A DNA stretch of 14,862 bases from Cephalothrix simula (taxonomy: Eukaryota; Nemertea; Palaeonemertea; Archinemertea; Cephalotrichidae), in the NCBI GenBank assembly GCA_035591015.1, contig JAXIUW010041118.1, positions 1 to 14,862 on the forward strand, read 5' to 3'. The notes beneath the pieces were generated by a model. The model searched no databases. It was given only the letters and a program-made list of their open reading frames with translations, and was not told where the DNA came from. Made by a program: the position numbers and the translations under genes. Position 1 is the first letter of the stretch; every line of letters starts with the position of its first letter. Shown piece by piece: positions 1-9,700 of this stretch.

Positions 1-739
1 GCAGGGTCACTTTTACACAATCCATCATAATAAAAGTGCTGTTTTGTTGAGATATGCTTGTACATTATTTTCTGGTTAAAATGCTCAATTGTCAACACTG
101 CGATTTTGTCGGTATCCCAACTCTCTGAGTCCGAACTTTATGGGGGCTCCAGGTCCCAGATATGCCGCAGAGAGTCTAAAAAGAGTAGGAAATTACTTAA
201 AAGCCAATTATTGGTCCATGTGTATATTATTGGTAAAAAAGGGCACAGGAAAAAATCTGCAAAAAGTGGAAAAAATCTGCAAAATCACCTTCGGATTTTA
301 GAAATTGACGTCCAAAGCCCCGAAATTGGCTAAAATATTCTAAAGAGGGGTCAATGATCGTTTCTACACCACAAACGGGTACATCAGCGTCATTGGGCCC
401 CAAAATTATTTTTTTGAAATTTTTTTTAAATATTTTCGGGCCTTATTTGGGGACCCCGACGTTTTGGTGAAGAATATTTTTACTAACATGTGCTGGATAT
501 CATTTACCCCCAAAAAAGTTGTCTGGGGCCCGGCCCCGTAAAATTGGGGCCAATTTTGGGAAAAAAATATTATTATAGCCGACTTTTTCGACCAAAAATG
601 GCTTCTGGCGGCGGCTCATATGGTCCTAGGTCAAAAATATTTTTTGGAACATGTGCATATATGTACCAAATTTCAACTCGGTACGACGTTTCACGGCTGA
701 GATCCTAGGATGCCGCCCCCTTCAGGTACTCAGCAAAAT
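1..739. other. Intergenic DNA, no gene seen
   Basis: This stretch is AT-rich but punctuated by GC islands containing GGGCCC or GGGGCC type motifs, near 396-402, 437-460, 524-536 and 546-551. Reading frames of 70-91 codons run through it, but they have no recognisable domain and no coding-like composition. It may be an old decayed transposable element, because such mixtures are common in invertebrate repeats, but I see no terminal repeats or target duplications that would define one. Confidence 0.5.
248..284. repeat. Short tandem duplication, 20-bp period
   Basis: The 17-mer GGAAAAAATCTGCAAAA occurs at 248-264 and again at 268-284, which is two copies at a 20-nt offset. The identity is exact over the 17 bases. 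It is a small local duplication in noncoding DNA with no inferred function. Confidence 0.75.
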
Positions 740-786
740 CCTTCAAAGATGGGGTTAGATTGAACCGCCCTTCAAAGATGGGGTTA
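740..786. repeat. Direct repeat, 18 bp, 29-bp period
   Basis: CCTTCAAAGATGGGGTTA occurs at 740-757 and again at 769-786 without a mismatch, separated by an 11-nt linker. This could be part of a larger minisatellite or a repeat end. No other copy is obvious in the window. Confidence 0.8.
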
Positions 787-831
787 AGTTATAATACGCT
801 ACCGATCGAGGGGTACTAGTTACTCTAAAAA

Positions 832-975
832 AGCGTACGAGATTCAAATCAGTTATTGGTGATTTTCATTTGATTTTCGTGATTCGAATCAATTGATTTG
901 TGATTTATCATGATTCGAATCAAGTAATTTGGGATTTCACAGCGAAAGTGTACGTGATTTAAATCAGTAACATGC
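832..975. repeat. Degenerate GATTCGAATC repeat cluster
   Basis: A block built from GATT-CGAATC palindromic cores. GATTCAAATC is at 841, GATTCGAATC at 881 and 912 (31 nt apart), and GATTTAAATC near 956. The two central units share TGATTCGAATCAA followed by an ATTTG-GATTT segment. The outermost units share GTAC(G)-GATT-AAATCAGT. This is a local minisatellite made of short palindromes; its function is unknown. Confidence 0.65.
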
Positions 976-1030
976 CCCTCGTTTGCTACCAATATTAGGG
1001 TCTTGCCTATTCTGATATACTATGTCTACG

Positions 1031-1276
1031 TTAAAGGGGAACTCTGCTGGTTTGTTTATAAACAGCACACGCACGTCACACATACTCAATCACTATTACA
1101 TGTGTATGATGGAAGACCTAACGGGCATTTTGTTTCCCTTAGCTAATCAGCAACGTGATATGCGGTCACTTGCTTTGTCAGCGATCGGATCGAAGTTGAT
1201 TTCATCATTAATTTCCATTAACGTGTTTCTTGTGATCGACTGGGTTTACAAACAAACCAGCAGAGTGCCCCTTCAA
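1031..1276. mobile_element. Putative TTAA-type MITE with 33-bp TIRs
   Basis: The left arm 1031-1063 (TTAAAGGGG-ACTCTGCTGG-TTTGTTT-TAAAC) is the reverse complement of 1244-1276 at about 30 of 33 positions. The interior is only about 180 bp, too short for a transposase, so this would be a non-autonomous miniature element. The left end sits in TTAA and the right end in TCAA, which could be a decayed TTAA target duplication as used by piggyBac-like elements; that family assignment is inference. A 98-codon frame at 1022-1318 spans the whole element and is best explained by it, not by a gene. Confidence 0.6.
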
Positions 1277-1449
1277 GATGATCGATCTATAAATTTGATT
1301 GATATCGTTCAAGGTTAGCGTAGAACCCATTCTTAATATTTTTTATATAGGTTGGAAATTTTTAACCTTGACTTTACCTGTTGTTTAAGGAGCTGCGGGA
1401 ATGTTTTTTGCCCCACCTTTATTATCTCTATGTGTGTATGTAGAAAACG

Positions 1450-1540
1450 ATCCATCCCAGCAGACGGGGTTCGAACCAGCGACTTTCAAATCGTTACTCG
1501 TGAGTCTTAGGCGCTAAACCACTCGGCAATCGAAAAACAT
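1450..1540 (-). mobile_element. tRNA-derived SINE head (pol III A and B boxes)
   Basis: Read on the minus strand, a B-box match GGTTCGAACCC lies at 1477-1467. An A-box-like TTGCCGAGTGG lies at 1529-1519, with 41 nt between them, which fits a class II (Leu/Ser-like) tRNA scaffold. The anticodon stem and T stem do not pair cleanly and no proper acceptor stem closes, so this is not a functional tRNA gene. It is best read as the tRNA-like head of a SINE or a tRNA pseudogene. A second element with the same GTCGCTGGTTCGA core lies at 2835-2925. The 3' body and tail of the element are not delimited. Confidence 0.5.
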
Positions 1541-2834
1541 AAGTTTAAAGGATTCTATTCTGCTTATATATCTGAAATCTCAATCTGACAAAGTTTGATC
1601 AAGTCTACTAATGATTGGCTGAGAGCGCGAGACCTACTAATCTGATTGGCCTGATGTCTCAGATCTGGAAGCTTAGATCAAATAATTGGAATCATACTGG
1701 GTGATGCCGAGGCCAAATGGAAGGTGGCCGAGGTATATTGAGATGCGTAGAACCAAAAAGATGATTCTATTATTGATCTCTGGGCTAGATAGATAGATAT
1801 GGATAGAGATAGATTTCTTTTCGTCAATGGTTTTTGTGCTGCGCACATATTTGTTTCCTTAAGCACCATGGAACACTCCACAGATCATTTATTATATTTA
1901 TTTTTTACTCAAGCGAGGAGTATTAAGCCTTTCATTTTATTTCAAAAGTCTAATTAGTGTGCCGATTTACTTGAAAACCAATTTTAAAACCAATTTGGAG
2001 GCATTAAAAATTCATAATAGAAACCCTAATTATGGCCCATTACCGCGTGAGATATCAAATAATAATATCTCCAGTGAGCTAGTGGGTTGATAATTCTAAA
2101 ATCGGTGATAATTGAATTCTAAACCGAGTAAGATTAAATTGTCATATGGGTTTAATTTCGCTCACTTTCGAGCTCCTTTTAGGTTTTTAGCTCTTTTAGG
2201 TAAGTTTTGGTTAACATACCTCTTACATGTCACTTGCAAATTGATCAAGATTTCGGACTGTGAAGAGTTCTCGTCGCCGCTGGCGACGATGATCAAGATG
2301 TGCGATAATTTCCTGATATCTGGATATAACAAGCCCTGTAGTAATATTTTTATTCAAAGCATGTTACTGTTAAGCTTCAGTGCTCTGGTATCTAATATTT
2401 GTCATCGTCGCCGGTGATTGGAAGTTTATTAAGGCTTTAAATTCTCAGATTTATATGTTTCTGCTCCAGACATAACCCCTATAAACCTGAGAATATTGAA
2501 ATCTGTCTATAATACAAGTAAAATTTCTGAAATGCAAAATCTAATTACCTTTACGTCTACATGTTTGCTATGAATTCACCACGATACGTTGCTATGAATA
2601 ATTTATTGCTTAAGGGGTTTTTATCCCGCTAATATGAGAAACTGGAGCAATGTTTTTTTTAATATCATACCCTAGGGGGTCGTTGAATACAATTAAGTAT
2701 AGGTAAGATGCTAAGCTGAAACGGAACAATAGAACAGCTTTTTCTCCGAAATGCCTATGTATTGGAAATCAAATTATATATTATGAATCATTTATTATGA
2801 ATGCACTGGTAAACAAGACCACGAAATTTCTCGT
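1541..2834. other. Intergenic DNA with small hairpins, no gene seen
   Basis: AT-rich with no convincing coding region. A 101-codon frame (2112-2417) starts at TTG, has no recognisable domain and spans hairpins, so I do not call it. Structures seen: an imperfect direct repeat CTACTAAT-GATTGGC at 1605 and 1634; an 8-bp hairpin TCGTCGCC/GGCGACGA (2271-2278 with 2282-2289) whose right arm can also pair over 11 bp with 2402-2412; and a 15-bp near-perfect inverted repeat (2441-2455 with 2480-2494). Confidence 0.5.
1786..1814. repeat. GATA microsatellite (imperfect)
   Basis: A run of TAGA/GATA tetranucleotides, three perfect and then interrupted, ending in GATAGAGATAGAT. It is an ordinary simple-sequence repeat. 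Confidence 0.75.
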
Positions 2835-2925
2835 CGTGTGTCGGCATCGAACCAGCGACCTTCGGCAACATCACCTAGCACACAAAGAGAAACTCTCTAG
2901 CCGACTGAGTTATCTAAGTTGATTA
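2835..2925 (-). mobile_element. Second tRNA-derived SINE head
   Basis: On the minus strand, A-box-like TAACTCAGTCGG is at 2912-2901 and B-box GGTTCGATGCC is at 2853-2843, with 47 nt between. The D-arm-like CTCAGTCGGCTAGAGAG is recognisable, but the rest does not fold as a standard cloverleaf. It shares the GTCGCTGGTTCGA core and the orientation with the copy at 1450-1540, though the A-box region differs. The two may therefore be different SINE families, or old copies from different tRNAs. Confidence 0.5.
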
Positions 2926-3441
2926 TATAAGTTGAAGTCAATATGGTTATTGTATATATTTTTTTAAAGTATATAAATGGAGATTACCCCTTTCAAAGTC
3001 TGCCCTGGTTTCATTCTTATCTCCGGACCTTTCCTTCCTTGCAATTTACAGTATAATTTGCAGAATGTTTTGTATTCTACAATTATTAAATAGTTGGGGG
3101 TGTTTTCTATTGTTCTCTTCGTGCTTTAAATGTCACTCGTTTCAGAACGCGATTACTAATTAGTCTCGCCCTGACGGGCTCGACTAATTATTAATCTTGT
3201 TTTGAAACTCGTTTCTGTATTTCCCAGAGTGAACTACTAGTTGTGCTTTAACTCTAACGAAACTTTTTATGTAATTTGTTATACTGCATGGTATGGACAT
3301 TATGCGTGCCAGAAAGCATTTTCTAAACCATTCTAAAGCAATTTGCTTCTTATTCCAATTTTAATTTGCCAGTTGCGTGCTGGTCAAATAATTTGCTCAA
3401 TTCGTGGGCTAACATCGTTGACACTCCTTATGCTTCTTGAT
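2926..3441. other. Noncoding DNA, probably intron or 5' flank of the large gene
   Basis: No coding frame stands out. A pyrimidine-rich stretch ending in TTACAG near 3050 resembles a 3' splice site, but nothing coding follows it. The one notable structure is the hairpin at 3139-3208. Whether this stretch is intron, 5' UTR or promoter of the gene starting at 3727 cannot be decided without transcript data. Confidence 0.4.
3139..3208. repeat. Tight 33-bp hairpin with TGAC loop
   Basis: Arms 3139-3171 and 3176-3208 pair at about 27 Watson-Crick and 2 G-U positions of 33, around a 4-nt loop TGAC (3172-3175). Matching blocks include CGCCC/GGGC, GACTAATTA and GATTA/TAATC. The approximately 70-nt length falls in the range of microRNA precursors, but palindromic MITEs give the same picture, and I favour a repeat. 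No target-site duplication is evident. Confidence 0.7.
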
Positions 3442-3652
3442 TAGGCATGGGCCCGAGGCCTCGGTGAGAAATTTTCATCAGTCTGAAAGCTATTGCAACC
3501 ATGCTTCTCCGACTGTTCCCCTCCATTATAAATCTCACAGAAAAGGGCATTGAAATAAGATTTAAAGTCTTTTTTAGGGAAGCTGTCGGGAAAACATTGC
3601 AATAGCTTTCCAACTGATGAAAATTTCTCGCCGAGGCCTCGGGCCATGCCTA
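3442..3652. mobile_element. Foldback element with 57-bp arms
   Basis: Left arm 3442-3498 and right arm 3597-3652 are reverse complements with only three mismatches and one single-base gap. They run from TAGGCATGG through the self-palindrome CCGAGGCCTCGG (3453-3464 and 3631-3642) to CTATTGCAA. The 98-nt spacer continues the symmetry weakly. Overlapping minus-strand frames here are products of the repeat. It resembles a foldback/MITE insertion. TTGAT on the left and TTTTTGAT on the right could be a blurred target duplication, but this is not clean. It lies immediately upstream of the branch point region of the gene at 3727. Confidence 0.7.
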
Positions 3653-3675
3653 TTTTTGATTCTCTTTATGCTAAA

Positions 3676-3703
3676 TACTAATTCATATTTAATTTTTTTT
3701 CAG
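3676..3703 (+). other. 3' splice site (branch point, T-tract, CAG)
   Basis: TACTAAT at 3676-3682 matches the branch-point consensus, with its likely branch A at 3681. It is followed by a T-rich tract and CAG ending at 3703, giving a 22-nt branch-to-AG distance. The exon would start at 3704, and in-frame TAG (3715) and TAA (3721) precede the ATG at 3727. The gene therefore probably has at least one 5' UTR exon upstream, with its coding sequence starting in this exon. Confidence 0.7.
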
Positions 3704-3726
3704 GTTCTTCATCCTAGAAGTAAATT

Positions 3727-6700
3727 ATGAGGGTTCCTAGAAATCCTAGAAAGCTTAGCCAGAGTGGTTATCCACCAATCCCGCCTGTTAGTCCATCTAA
3801 CCGGTGTTTTGGACCAAGTTATAACCACAATCCATTACTGAACCCTCAGTTACCTCTTCCAAGTCAAAGTAACGGATTTATAACCTCCACTCCTATCCTG
3901 AGTTGTAATGACTCAGCTTTTGTTTGTGACAGTGGAATTTTTACTCCTAAGTTAAAGCCGATTGTTGATGACTATTCGGAGCCAGAGGCGGATACTGCTT
4001 TGAAGTCCAGCGTTTATGAAAATAGCGCTAATCCGCTGGCGACGTTTAACAAAACTCTTTTTAAGCAATATCTCTCTGAAAATGTGATACCAACTTCCGG
4101 ATGCACTTTTGAGGATTTTAGAAGAACCGGAAGTCCAAGAAACATGGGATATCTTCCAAAAGAAGATCTCTTTTCGATTGGTTCCACTTCCGGATATAAA
4201 AGGAGGCGTTCAGCATCTGCTAGTGCATCAGTCGCACCTCATTCACCGAACTATAATACACAAATGAATTCACCGATTCCCGCACCGTTATCACCTTGTA
4301 TGTTACCACCGAGCCCGTTGTCAACCTGCGTTTTACCTCAAAGTCCTGCTCCAGCTTCACCCTGCATGCTTCCGCCGGAGAGCCCTGCTCCGGTAGTGCA
4401 GAATGTTCCGGCGCCTATGATATCTGATTCGGAACTTGAAAATTTGATCGATCAAATTTGTGAATCAAATGTATCTTCTGTCGTTGAGCAGGACTCTAAT
4501 GATACCATACCTTATGGTCACAGCCCAGCCTCTGAAAGCTTTTTAAATATGTCGAAAGAGGACGCGGATAGTACAGCTGATACAATCGACTATGCCACTA
4601 TATCACAGCCTGGGATTTCAATACCTAGCCCCGCCCCATCTACCCCTCTTAATCCTGCCCGAATGAGCAAATCAAATAGTTTTGACAGTATCAATCCAGA
4701 TTTAGGCTGCATAACGCCTATTCTCCAGTACATGCAAGATGATCCTAGTAAATTTGCCAATGACTCCCTTCTTCTTGGCTTAAATGATTTTAACCCCAGT
4801 GATATCGACTTGAGTTCCGGGTCAATAAATACCAGTCGTCAGAATAGCGGAAGAAATGTGGATCTCTCTGACATTTCACAAATAAAACTTGATACTAATT
4901 CGGACACTAAATCGGGTATCGAAGCTGTGGAAAGAATACTTAAAAAATTAGCTTCGTCCAAAGCAAAAGTTCCTATTGAAACCGGTAGTGTACACAGCTC
5001 TGATATCGAGGATTTAATTAAGGAATCTGATGATGAAGATTCAATTATTTTGACGGTAACCAAGGTATCAGAGTTGCAGTCCCCCAAGCACGATCAAAAA
5101 CTCATTTTAAGCAGTCTCACTGTAAAAGAGGATCCTGACCTCGATGGAGCTGATGCAATGAATGATGAAATAGATCAAACCATAATGGATTTAGCAGTTG
5201 ATAACGAAAACACACTAAATTTTGACATAGATAAGGAAGATGAAACGGAGCCTGTAAGTGATGATGTTGCATTAATGGAAAATGAAACGGAGCCTGTGAT
5301 GGAGGATGTTTTATCTGATAAGCAAGATGGTAGGGGGCCTGTGAGTGAGGATGTTGCATTGGATAATCATGATGTAACAGAACCTGTGGCTGACGATGTT
5401 GCACTAGATGTGGAAAATGAAACGGAGCCTGCGAGGAAGGATGTTTCATCTGCTGGTGGTAGGGAGCCTGTAATTGAGGATGCTGCATTCGATAAGCATG
5501 ATGAAACAGAACCTGTGGCTGAGGATATTGCATTAGATAAGCAAGATGAGGTGGAGCCTATCAGGGAAGATGTTACATTCAAGTACAGTGGAAATTATTT
5601 CTCTGAAAGAGATGATGATAAAATGAAGTGCGAGGCTATTTTTAATTTGCCTATTAATGAAAAAACATCGGAAGAAGACATTGAAAGGAATAATGCTGGT
5701 GTCGCTGATGGATCAATAATAGGACCATTTACAGAAAAGCGGCTTGATTCAAGCTTTCTTCCAGAAAGAAAGCTCTATGATGGGCTTGCATGGGAAAATA
5801 TAGCTCGTGATGACATGGATGCCGAGTCAGCTTCCACATGGACGCGCCTCGATTCGGATACGGACTCGAGCCCAAGACATAACAGTTTATCATCAAACAG
5901 CCCTCATGTGAGCATCACGTCAAATAGCCCCCACATGAGCTGCACTGCTTATAGCCCGCATTACGGAATGCGCAGCCCAAGAAGTTTATGCAATACTACT
6001 GTTCCTAGCCCAGGTGGACCTAATGATTGCATTCGACAACCAGCTGATTTTATTGTACCGAGTCCTGTTGAATGTAACGAAAACAATCGACAAGTGCCAG
6101 CTTCGGGTCATAATGATGCACTGTTGTCAGATGGGAATAACAACTCAAATGACTCAAAACCTGAAGATGGAATTGAGCAAATGATAACAGCGCGGAGGGA
6201 AACTGTGAGAGCTCGTATTCGTAAACGGCGTAGTACTAGCACACATTTTGATGAACCGTTGTGTAAGAACCCGCGCTCAGCTGAACCAAAAGTTGTTCTA
6301 AAAAGGTTGAAAATTAACGTTTTAGAATCAGGTTGCATAAAGCTCACAGATTTCTATAAGAAAACGCAGTCCAAAATTCAAGTAATAAATGTTGGCGAAA
6401 AAATAACGTATGAGAAAGAATCAGCTCTTGATCACAATGAGGTTAAAAAGGCTGATCCTCCCGAACTAAGACCGGAAGTAATGGAATCCTCTGATTCTGT
6501 TTCAACGCAGGAATTAGATAAAGTTGATGTTCCTGCTAAAAAAATGATAGATGCAATAACTGATATACCGGAAAAGGGACCATCTACAGCAGCTGTTGAA
6601 TTAGAGACTAAAGTTCCAGGTAATGGTCCCTTAGAGACGCCGAATGATAGTGAAAACAAAGCTCAATCATGTACATGTGCAGAACAAGGGTTCTTCGGTA

Positions 6701-9700
6701 ATTTAAACTGCTTATATCGAATTAGATCGCCCGGATTTTCACGGTTTTACCTGATTAAGCGAGAAACAAGTTTTTACATTATTCTGGAAGAACTTAAATC
6801 TAAAAATGTGTTTAAAGATGACATTTCAAAACTTGTAGCGCAGGCAGGTGACACAAAAACAATTAAATTTACTCCGTCTGAAATTTCTGCCTTGAAATCT
6901 GTAAATCTTATTTCAAAGACGAAAGACTTTGTTCCTATTGGGATTAGGGTACAAGATATAAACGAATTTACAAAGGATTATGAACTGAGGTTAAATCTTT
7001 TGGAGCCATTTTCCACTCTTGTTGATGCGAGTGATTTAGAATTAGAATGCCAGTTTGTACAATCTGTAAAGCTTCGTACTGAATCGAAAAGTCAGTGTGA
7101 ATATTGTCTAAAGGAGCAATGGAAAGCAGTTGAATCGGCCTATTTCACCCAGACTGTTCGTGGTCGTGTGTATATTTACAAACCCGTTTTTGACAAGAGA
7201 AAACTAAAAGCGCCAGCTCAGAATTTGACTGTAAATTCTACTGCGGAATCCACAGCCGCAGTTCAAATAGAGGGCAATAAGGAGCAATCGGTGGTATCTG
7301 ATAATGCGTCATCTCCTCGCAAAAAAGGTAGACCGAGAAAGAAAATTAGGTGCCTTTCTATCTCAGTTAAAAAACCTTCTACTCAAGATAAAATGAACAA
7401 AGTGTCCCATTCCATTTCAGTTAAAGAAACTTTGAATCGAGATCAAATCAAGAAAGTTAATCGACCAATAAGATCTTCTCGAACTCTTGATATCACTGGT
7501 ATTGGATTTAATTCATCGCGACTTCAAGCTAAATACGAAAAAAATCTATCGAAAACTGATGAGGTCTCATTTACCGATATACAAGATAAAAAAATGAACG
7601 CGCCTTTAACGGTAAGAAGTGACGAAAAAGTGGATAAGTGTTCAGATAATACACTTGAATCCTCTGATTCCCGGTCTGATTCTTTTGTTCAAGACCAAGT
7701 AGAAGTAATTTTAAAGAAACGTTTGGGAACACAAGAGGGCCGATTAAGGTTACCCGATGGACGTTTCGTGCCACGTAATATGAGGCATGGGATTTTAAAG
7801 AAACAAAAAAGTAATAAAAAAGCAGTCAAGAATAGTTCTAGTGGTAAACCTGGTTCTATTACGAGTAACATTCCCAATGGACATGTATCTAAGCTTGCCC
7901 CGATTAAAAGGAAATCCCTGGAGAATGTGGATTCTATGCTGGAAAGGGATATTAAGAAACGATTGAGTGATGAATCTATGTATCAGATACATTCACTTAA
8001 TATGAGTAAATCTTCTATGCGTGCAAATGATAATGATCCATCATTCGGCATTGTTGAAGTCATTAACTCAAAGGAAACTAGTGATTTAATCGCGGCCAAT
8101 TACGGTGTCAAACGCTTAAATATAAACATAACGAGAATTAATGACAATAAGAAAGTCAAATGTGAAATTACTTCATCCAAAACATCAAATAGAACTTTGA
8201 ATAACGAGGAAATTGAAAATAATGTTCGAGAGGTATTGGACAGAGTCATTGACAATGTACTCTTAATTTCTGAAAATAAAAAACACTGTGAAAAATCCGG
8301 TCCCGGCAAAAATATAGTCGAATCTAATGTTAAGTGTAATAAGACAACTGGAAAATGTTCGGGATCTGGTACAGTTATGGAATATAATAGTAGGAATGAT
8401 AAATTACCGAGAAGAAAATCGGTTTCAACTAAAAATAATAATGAAACTCCCCGGACAAAGTCGGGCTCCGATAAAAATGTGGAATCAAATGCGAAATCAA
8501 CCGAAAAGTCTTGCTCCGATAAAAATTTAGATGTTAATGTTGATATTGATGCATCAGACGGTATGACTATAGTATCTCACGTTAAGAATAATATAAGGTC
8601 TTGCCGGAAAAATTCCGGTTCCGCTAAAAATGATAAATCACCCCGGAGAAACTCCGATTCTAATGATACGAATGACGAATCTCCCTCTAAAACTTCTGGT
8701 TCCGGTAAAAATGTTAATAAGAATCCAAATTTAGGTTCCAGTAAAAGTATCGATTCCGATGTTACGAATGATGAATTACCAGGGAAAAACTCTCGTTCCG
8801 ATAGAAATATGGAATCAACTTCGAAAGACTCGAGTTCCGGAAAAATTGTGGAATCTGTTTCAAGGAATCAGAAATCACTTTGGAAGAACTCGAGTTCGGG
8901 TAAAAATACGGGATATAATGCTACCAATGGGGAATCACCCGGAAAAAAGTCGAGTTCTAGTCAAAATATTGAAACTAATTTTTCGAATGAGGAATCATCC
9001 CAGAAGAACTCGAGTTGCGATAGAAACGTGGTATCAAATGTTAGTAACGATAAATCACCCAGAAAAAACCCGAGGTCCGATAAAAATGCAACGAATCAGG
9101 AATTACCTTTGAAAGTCCAGAGTTCTGATAAAAATATGGAGTATAATGTTATGAATCAGGAATCACTTGGTGAAATCTCGAGTTCCAGTAAAAATTTGGA
9201 ATCTAAAAGTTTCAGAGTGGAGTCACCTCGGAAAGGCTCAAAGTCCGTAAAAAATAATGTTAAGAACGATAAATCACTCCGGAGGAACTCTAGTCCTGGT
9301 AGAAACATGAAATCTAATGTTAGGAACGATCAATCATCCCGGAAAAGCACGATTTCTGTTAAAAATTTGGAATCTACAAATATGGAATCGAATGTTTCTA
9401 ATGTGGAATCACCTCCGAAAGGCTCGAGTTCCGTAAAAAACAACGAATCCAATGTTACGAATGATAGGCCATCGCGGAGGAACTCGAGTTCTGGTAGAAA
9501 TATGGAATCTAACGTTAACAAGGATAAATCACCACGGAAAAACAACAGTTCATCCCAGGTGAACTCGAGTTCTGGTAGAAATATGAATTCTAATGTTAAG
9601 AGCGATAAATCACCCCGGAGGAACTCTAGTCCCGGTAGAACGTCGGAATCTAATGTTAAGACCGATAAATCACCCCGGAAAAATACGAGTTCCGCAAAAA

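Noticed and set aside
1022-1318. 98-codon ATG frame as a possible small membrane protein
   Set aside because: It coincides with the MITE and its ends are translated terminal inverted repeats.
1450-1540. Functional tRNA-Leu or tRNA-Ser gene
   Set aside because: A and B boxes are good, but the anticodon and T stems do not pair and no acceptor stem closes.
2112-2417. 101-codon frame with hydrophobic stretches
   Set aside because: It starts at TTG and spans self-complementary TCGTCGCC/GGCGACGA repeats. It shows no family resemblance and no splice or promoter context.
5117-5533. 138-codon antisense frame rich in Gln/His/Pro
   Set aside because: It is a shadow of the acidic 45-nt repeat on the plus strand, with no start context or independent support.
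8759-9112. 117-codon plus-strand frame overlapping the large gene in another phase
   Set aside because: It lies entirely in the 60-bp repeat and shows the same period. Overlapping plus-strand frames at 9788-9976 and 10154-10369 are explained in the same way.
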